DNA of 64,000 nucleotides from Anas platyrhynchos (taxonomy: Eukaryota > Chordata > Aves > Anseriformes > Anatidae). The DNA lies in NCBI RefSeq assembly GCF_047663525.1, contig NC_092602.1:7065501-7129500 (forward strand), written 5' to 3'. The notes below the pieces were generated by a model. That model had not been told where the DNA came from and searched no databases. It saw only the letters and a program-made list of their open reading frames with translations. This document shows positions 60,201 to 64,000 of this stretch, piece by piece. Made by a program: the position numbers and the translations under genes. How positions within the stretch are numbered: the stretch's first letter is position 1; each line of letters starts with the position of its first letter.

Positions 60201-63200
60201 ATTGCAGGCAGGACAAAACCCAGCAGCAAGCTCCATAAAACGCGAGCCCCCCACTCAAAGGGAGAGCTAGCTTAGATCAGCAGGGCATTCTTATTCACGC
60301 CTGACAAAACACATTTGCAGAATGAAAAATAGTCTCAATTCCGCCTCATGGTAGCCAAGCAATTCGAAACGTGGCTGGACAGCAAAGTCCTCGCATTCAG
60401 ATAAGACGCTCTTGCCTGCAGCTACTGCCGCACATAAACAATCTGCACGCTCTTTAAGTTATGTCTACTTCGTTTCAAGGACATTGTCATTATGGCCATT
60501 GGTCAAGGCAGCAGCAAGACTAATCTGCATGTGAAGGGCCAAGCCTGCTGTGTGCATTACCATCAGACGCTGCAGCAGCTCAATGAACCTTTGCAGAGCA
60601 TCTCCACTAATCGGGAGTTTAAACAAAAGCCCAGGAGGGGCTGGGGTTACCATTATCTTGTCCATGCTGCTCCAGCATAAGCTGAGGTATCAGCAAGGTC
60701 CGAGCCTCCCAGGTTTTCAAATGGCAGAGGAGCAACGCTCGGCAGTCCTGTGGGGCAGGAGCAGGGTAGCTCTGGTAGCTAACGCATTACAGCAGGCAGC
60801 AATATTATAAATACTCTCATTTTCTTGTTCCAATAGGGCTGTTCCTATAACTAAAGCACGGGCTGAACCTCTCCACTACAAAATCCTCAGCATGGGGAGA
60901 AGATGGGTAGCCCCAGCTTGCTCGGTGTTTCCCAACTACTTACCAGAGCCCATCTGAAGGTGCTTGCATCTTCCTTCCCTTTAGATCCCCTTGCAAAGCA
61001 CTGATTTTATTTTATTATTTTTTAACCCCAGGACTGAAGCTCTTTGCTCCTCGTAACCAAGAGCTATCACAGCTTCAGATGGCCCCATTTTTTTTAAATT
61101 ATTTTTTATTCTTTATTTTTTACACAGTGCACTGAAGAGCAGGGCTCACCTGGAGGTAGATCGCTGCCTCTTGGTAGTTCATTTCCCAGTTGTGGCGGGC
61201 AGAGCTTTGCTGCGCGCAGCAGTCCCCGGCAGCAGGGCTGGAGGCATCGTGGATAACGTCGTAGCTGCCTCCATCTGCATCGGGACAACAGGAGAGAAAA
61301 TGATTTGCAATTAAGCGAGCTGAGATGGGTCAGGGAGCAGGCAAACAAGCCAGGCAGCGGGAGCAGGAACAGGCACCAAGAGGCAATGGAGTGCCCGAGG
61401 AACTGGCTGCTTGCACACCTACTCTTCCCAGCAGGAGTGCAGTATTTTAAGGAGAAAAATCTCATTTTTCAGAGCTCTTCAGTCATTAAACAACACACCT
61501 TTGCAACACTTTTTGGTGCAGGTAAGCACCAATCTCCTTCTGATAAGAACAAAGAGCAAGGTTCATTTTGAGTCCGTACCCCAGATTTACTTGGAGATGT
61601 CTCTGCCATCAGTAAAGCACTACAAAGCAATGCTTTACTGAACATTTGTACATGGTTTTGTAACTAAAAATCCCATTTAAAAATACAAGTCTGTTGCAAA
61701 AAGCAGCTCCCAAGCATAGCTGCACACACACAGCACCTACCCACAGGTAAGCTGAGCAGGACAGGTAAATAAGCTCCAGCACTCGCTAGTGGGCATGTTG
61801 TACAGCCTTGGTGTTATTAAGACACACGAAACACACATGAAGACTATCACTGTTCACAAAAAGATGCCGTTTTTAATTCTGGGATAGGAATTTTTACTTT
61901 GCAGCTTCGGTGACGAGCACTGCACAGACCCCACAGAGGCGAGGCCGGTGCTGGAGCTCCCCAAAGTTCCCCTCGGTACCCAAACCACGTTGGGGTTCTC
62001 ACTCTCAGCACAATTCCCTCCTCCACAGCCTCGTGTTCCCCAAAAGGGTACATCTCTGATTGACCTTGCCAGGGCAAAAATGCTGATTTTCTCCCTTTCT
62101 ACGAGCACAGACACTGTGATGGAGCAGTTGTCTCTTTCTGTGCCACGAGGTGGGGAAAAAACAACCTCTCCCATGTTAGGATGCCGAGGATTTGCTGCAC
62201 CTCTTCTCTACGACAAAACCACCCTCATTAAACAAGTGGTCAGGCTGTTCTGGAAAAGGCCACACCAGACCTCTGCACTCCTCAAAACAGCTCCTGCAAG
62301 GCCAGCAAACCCTGCACCGAGGCAGAGCCCCAGCTGCCTTTCCCACCCCCTAACCGAAGTCAGACAGCACATATCGGAGGTTGGTGAAAGCCTCCCGGGC
62401 TGCAGGCAGATTGCTGGAACCCTGCAGCACTCAGTCTGCTCCTCTGCGCTTCCCCCATACCTTTAAAACACCTCTCCATGTTCAGCTGGATGTTCCGGTG
62501 GGGCTGATTGCTCCCCCAGACCTTCTTAAACCTTAAATGAGCACAATTTTTTGGAGGAGGGGAGAAATAAACACAGATGATGCTTTTTTTCCTTTATCCA
62601 CAGAGGTGGAACGCCAGTCTTTTGCATTCATCCACTTTTTAACTAAAAGATATCAGTAAAGAAGTCAGAAGCTTTACACTGGGAGCTCTAACAAAGCTCT
62701 TCAAAAGTGGTTATTTGCAAAGCTTTTCCTGCATGCACGTCCCAAAGAGAGATTCCCTTGGACTGCAGCCTGACTGCAAACCCCTTTGGGGCAGGATGCT
62801 TAACAGGGCACTGGGAGGACCACGCATGGGGTCCCCAAGGCCCCAGGCACCCCTCCTGCTGCTCCTTCAGCATTTGGTGGCTGGGTACAGCTGCAGAATT
62901 CCTCGCCCCGAGCTGCTACAGGTCCCTGCGGGGCTCAGCTCAGCTCAAAGCACAGAGAGAGGAGAGAAAATCCTGGAGTCGTTCGTCCCTCACAATTCAG
63001 GAGGTGGTGAAAAAGCACAGAACCAACACCTGGGCTGCCCCAGCTCTTCTGGGGAAAGGGGATGCGTTAAGGAGGCTGTTACCCTGGTTATTGGAGCACA
63101 CGGAGATGTTTCAGGAGGTCGAAATGCACCGGGCACAAACCAGCCAAGTTTTGTGGGGCTCAACAAGGCACCAGGACACTGCTCCTACCCAGAGACACCA

Positions 63201-63842
63201 AACTCCCTTGAATCAAAGTAATTATTGCACATGGACAAACCTCTGCTGTAAAGGACCAACTCAAGAAAAAGCTACGCTGCAGTGAAAACGAGAGGACATC
63301 TCCCTGCCTTGCACAGCCAGCTCGCAGCTGAAGCAGAAAACATGTCCCAGGGAGATGAAGCCTGCAAACAGCTCCCAGACTAAAGTCAGAGCTAAGAAGT
63401 AACTCCAGAAGCCACGCTATCTGCCCCCTGCCTGCCCCAGCCATCACCTTTCTAGGCACAGGCAACAAACGTTGCAGTGCAGAGCTGCGCTTCGTGGCTG
63501 GGCTCCTTCCCCACCAGGTACCAGAAGGCTGATCTAGCGTCCCCGAGGCAACGGCATCATCTGGGTAATAAATAATAATAATAATAAAACAACAACAACA
63601 ACCACCACCAACTTGAGCAGCGTCTCAATGCCTGCTCGCTCACTTGGCAGCCCTCCAGCCAGCTAATTTCCTCAGCTGCTCCCACGCTAACAATGACACA
63701 GACTAATGCCAGCCCCGGCTCGTGCCGCAGCGCGTCCCCGGCGGCGGTTACCGGCGGTGGGGAGCTGGATGAGGTAGGAGGATCTCTCCACGGGGCTCCC
63801 GCAGTCCTCCAAGTAGATGGCAGGAGGCTCTCTCCACCGCAT
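39271..63842 (-). CDS. TPCN1: Two pore segment channel 1 (27 coding exons, 810 aa)
   Basis: Coding exons on the minus strand, 5' to 3': 63842-63752, 61274-61150, 59119-58943, 57583-57470, 57220-57090, 56920-56832, 56246-56212, 55551-55493, 54723-54624, 53597-53481, 52591-52467, 51516-51468, 51273-51210, 50234-50190, 49198-49142, 49054-49001, 48316-48244, 48040-47933, 46701-46630, 45833-45744, 44992-44877, 44159-44113, 43573-43505, 43059-42975, 41614-41478, 40623-40543 and 39393-39271. Phases close to 810 aa; human is about 816. TPC1 is an endolysosomal cation channel, gated by PI(3,5)P2 and voltage and linked to NAADP, with two six-helix domains. Visible: domain I S4-S5 ([19 protein letters not shown]), filter I (FVLLTTSNFPDVMM), domain II S4 ([15 protein letters not shown]), three luminal sequons (NTS, NHT, NKT) and filter II (VVNDWYIIM). 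The tail has [12 protein letters not shown] and ends RQRSQTVI. All later exons are secure. Exon 1 is weaker: its donor is GTAACC and its 30 residues match human only loosely. Confidence 0.95.
57942..57968. repeat. (TTTA)n microsatellite in a TPCN1 intron
   Basis: About six TTTA units between the exons at 57470-57583 and 58943-59119. A similar short AAAT array lies at about 42882-42898. Confidence 0.85.
63566..63612. repeat. (AAT)n/(AAC)n/(ACC)n microsatellite
   Basis: Three adjoining trinucleotide arrays lie just inside TPCN1 intron 1, near the first coding exon. Confidence 0.8.
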
Positions 63843-64000
63843 GGCAGCCGGCGCTGCCTCCCCGAGCTGCTCCCCGATGGCTCAGGGCAGAGCCGGGCGC
63901 AGGAGGGGTTCCTCTGAGCTCCACAGAGCCGCAGGCATCTTCCCCTTCCCGCTGAGGAAGGTGGCTCGGGGCCGGGCTGAAAAGCTTCCCTCTCGCCGTC
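63752..64000 (-). promoter_or_regulatory. TPCN1: TPCN1 first exon and CpG-rich 5' end (promoter partly outside the window)
   Basis: GC content and CG dinucleotides rise in the last 300 bases, as expected at a CpG-island start. The coding part of exon 1 is 63842-63752. The upstream promoter probably runs past the end of the window. Confidence 0.4.

Noticed and set aside
62460-62510. Internal coding exon of TPCN1 between the exons at 63752 and 61274
   Set aside because: In the phase set by the first exon it contains a stop; it remains only as a possible alternative first exon.

Overview
The window is vertebrate nuclear DNA, most likely from a bird. Introns are short, GC content is high over the first ~36 kb with many poly-C/poly-G runs, and there are long simple repeats and only one possible (CR1-like) interspersed repeat. 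The five genes match the human 12q24.13 block in the same relative order and orientation, read in reverse. The species cannot be fixed from the sequence alone. Human and rodent comparisons were made from memory; no search was run.

Layout. Positions 1-14,100 are non-coding upstream DNA of LHX5. This part holds several AT-rich islands with homeodomain/POU-type motifs (candidate enhancers), a 22-bp-scale minisatellite, a ~260-bp (GAAA)n array inside a ~0.9-kb polypurine tract, G-run and CpG-rich blocks, and a ~0.5-kb polypyrimidine tract. LHX5 (+) has five coding exons from 14,727 to 20,387 (402 aa). SDSL (-) has seven coding exons from 22,974 to 24,868 (322 aa). PLBD2 (-) has twelve coding exons from 26,643 to 30,116 (564 aa). 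SLC8B1/NCLX (+) has fifteen coding exons from 32,177 to 35,776 (582 aa). TPCN1 (-) has 27 coding exons from 39,271 to 63,842 (810 aa). Splice sites were placed by hand, and the reading phase closes exactly across every junction in all five genes.

Arrangement. PLBD2 and SLC8B1 are head to head, with ~2.06 kb between start codons, and may share a promoter region. SLC8B1 and TPCN1 are tail to tail. LHX5 and SDSL are tail to tail. The mammalian neighbour SDS, expected between SDSL and PLBD2, is not visible. The genes do not form a pathway: a developmental transcription factor sits beside serine/threonine catabolism, a lysosomal hydrolase, the mitochondrial Na/Ca exchanger and an endolysosomal cation channel. 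The last two both shape organelle Ca signalling, but their adjacency is only old synteny.

I found no new multi-gene system. The most unusual feature is a minor-spliceosome (U12-type) intron in SLC8B1 whose terminal dinucleotides appear to be GT-AT, in a gene that also carries a second, ordinary U12-type intron. Other points worth checking are the missing SDS, an Asn-to-Asp change in the second TPC1 filter motif, and the reciprocal purine/pyrimidine tracts upstream of LHX5.
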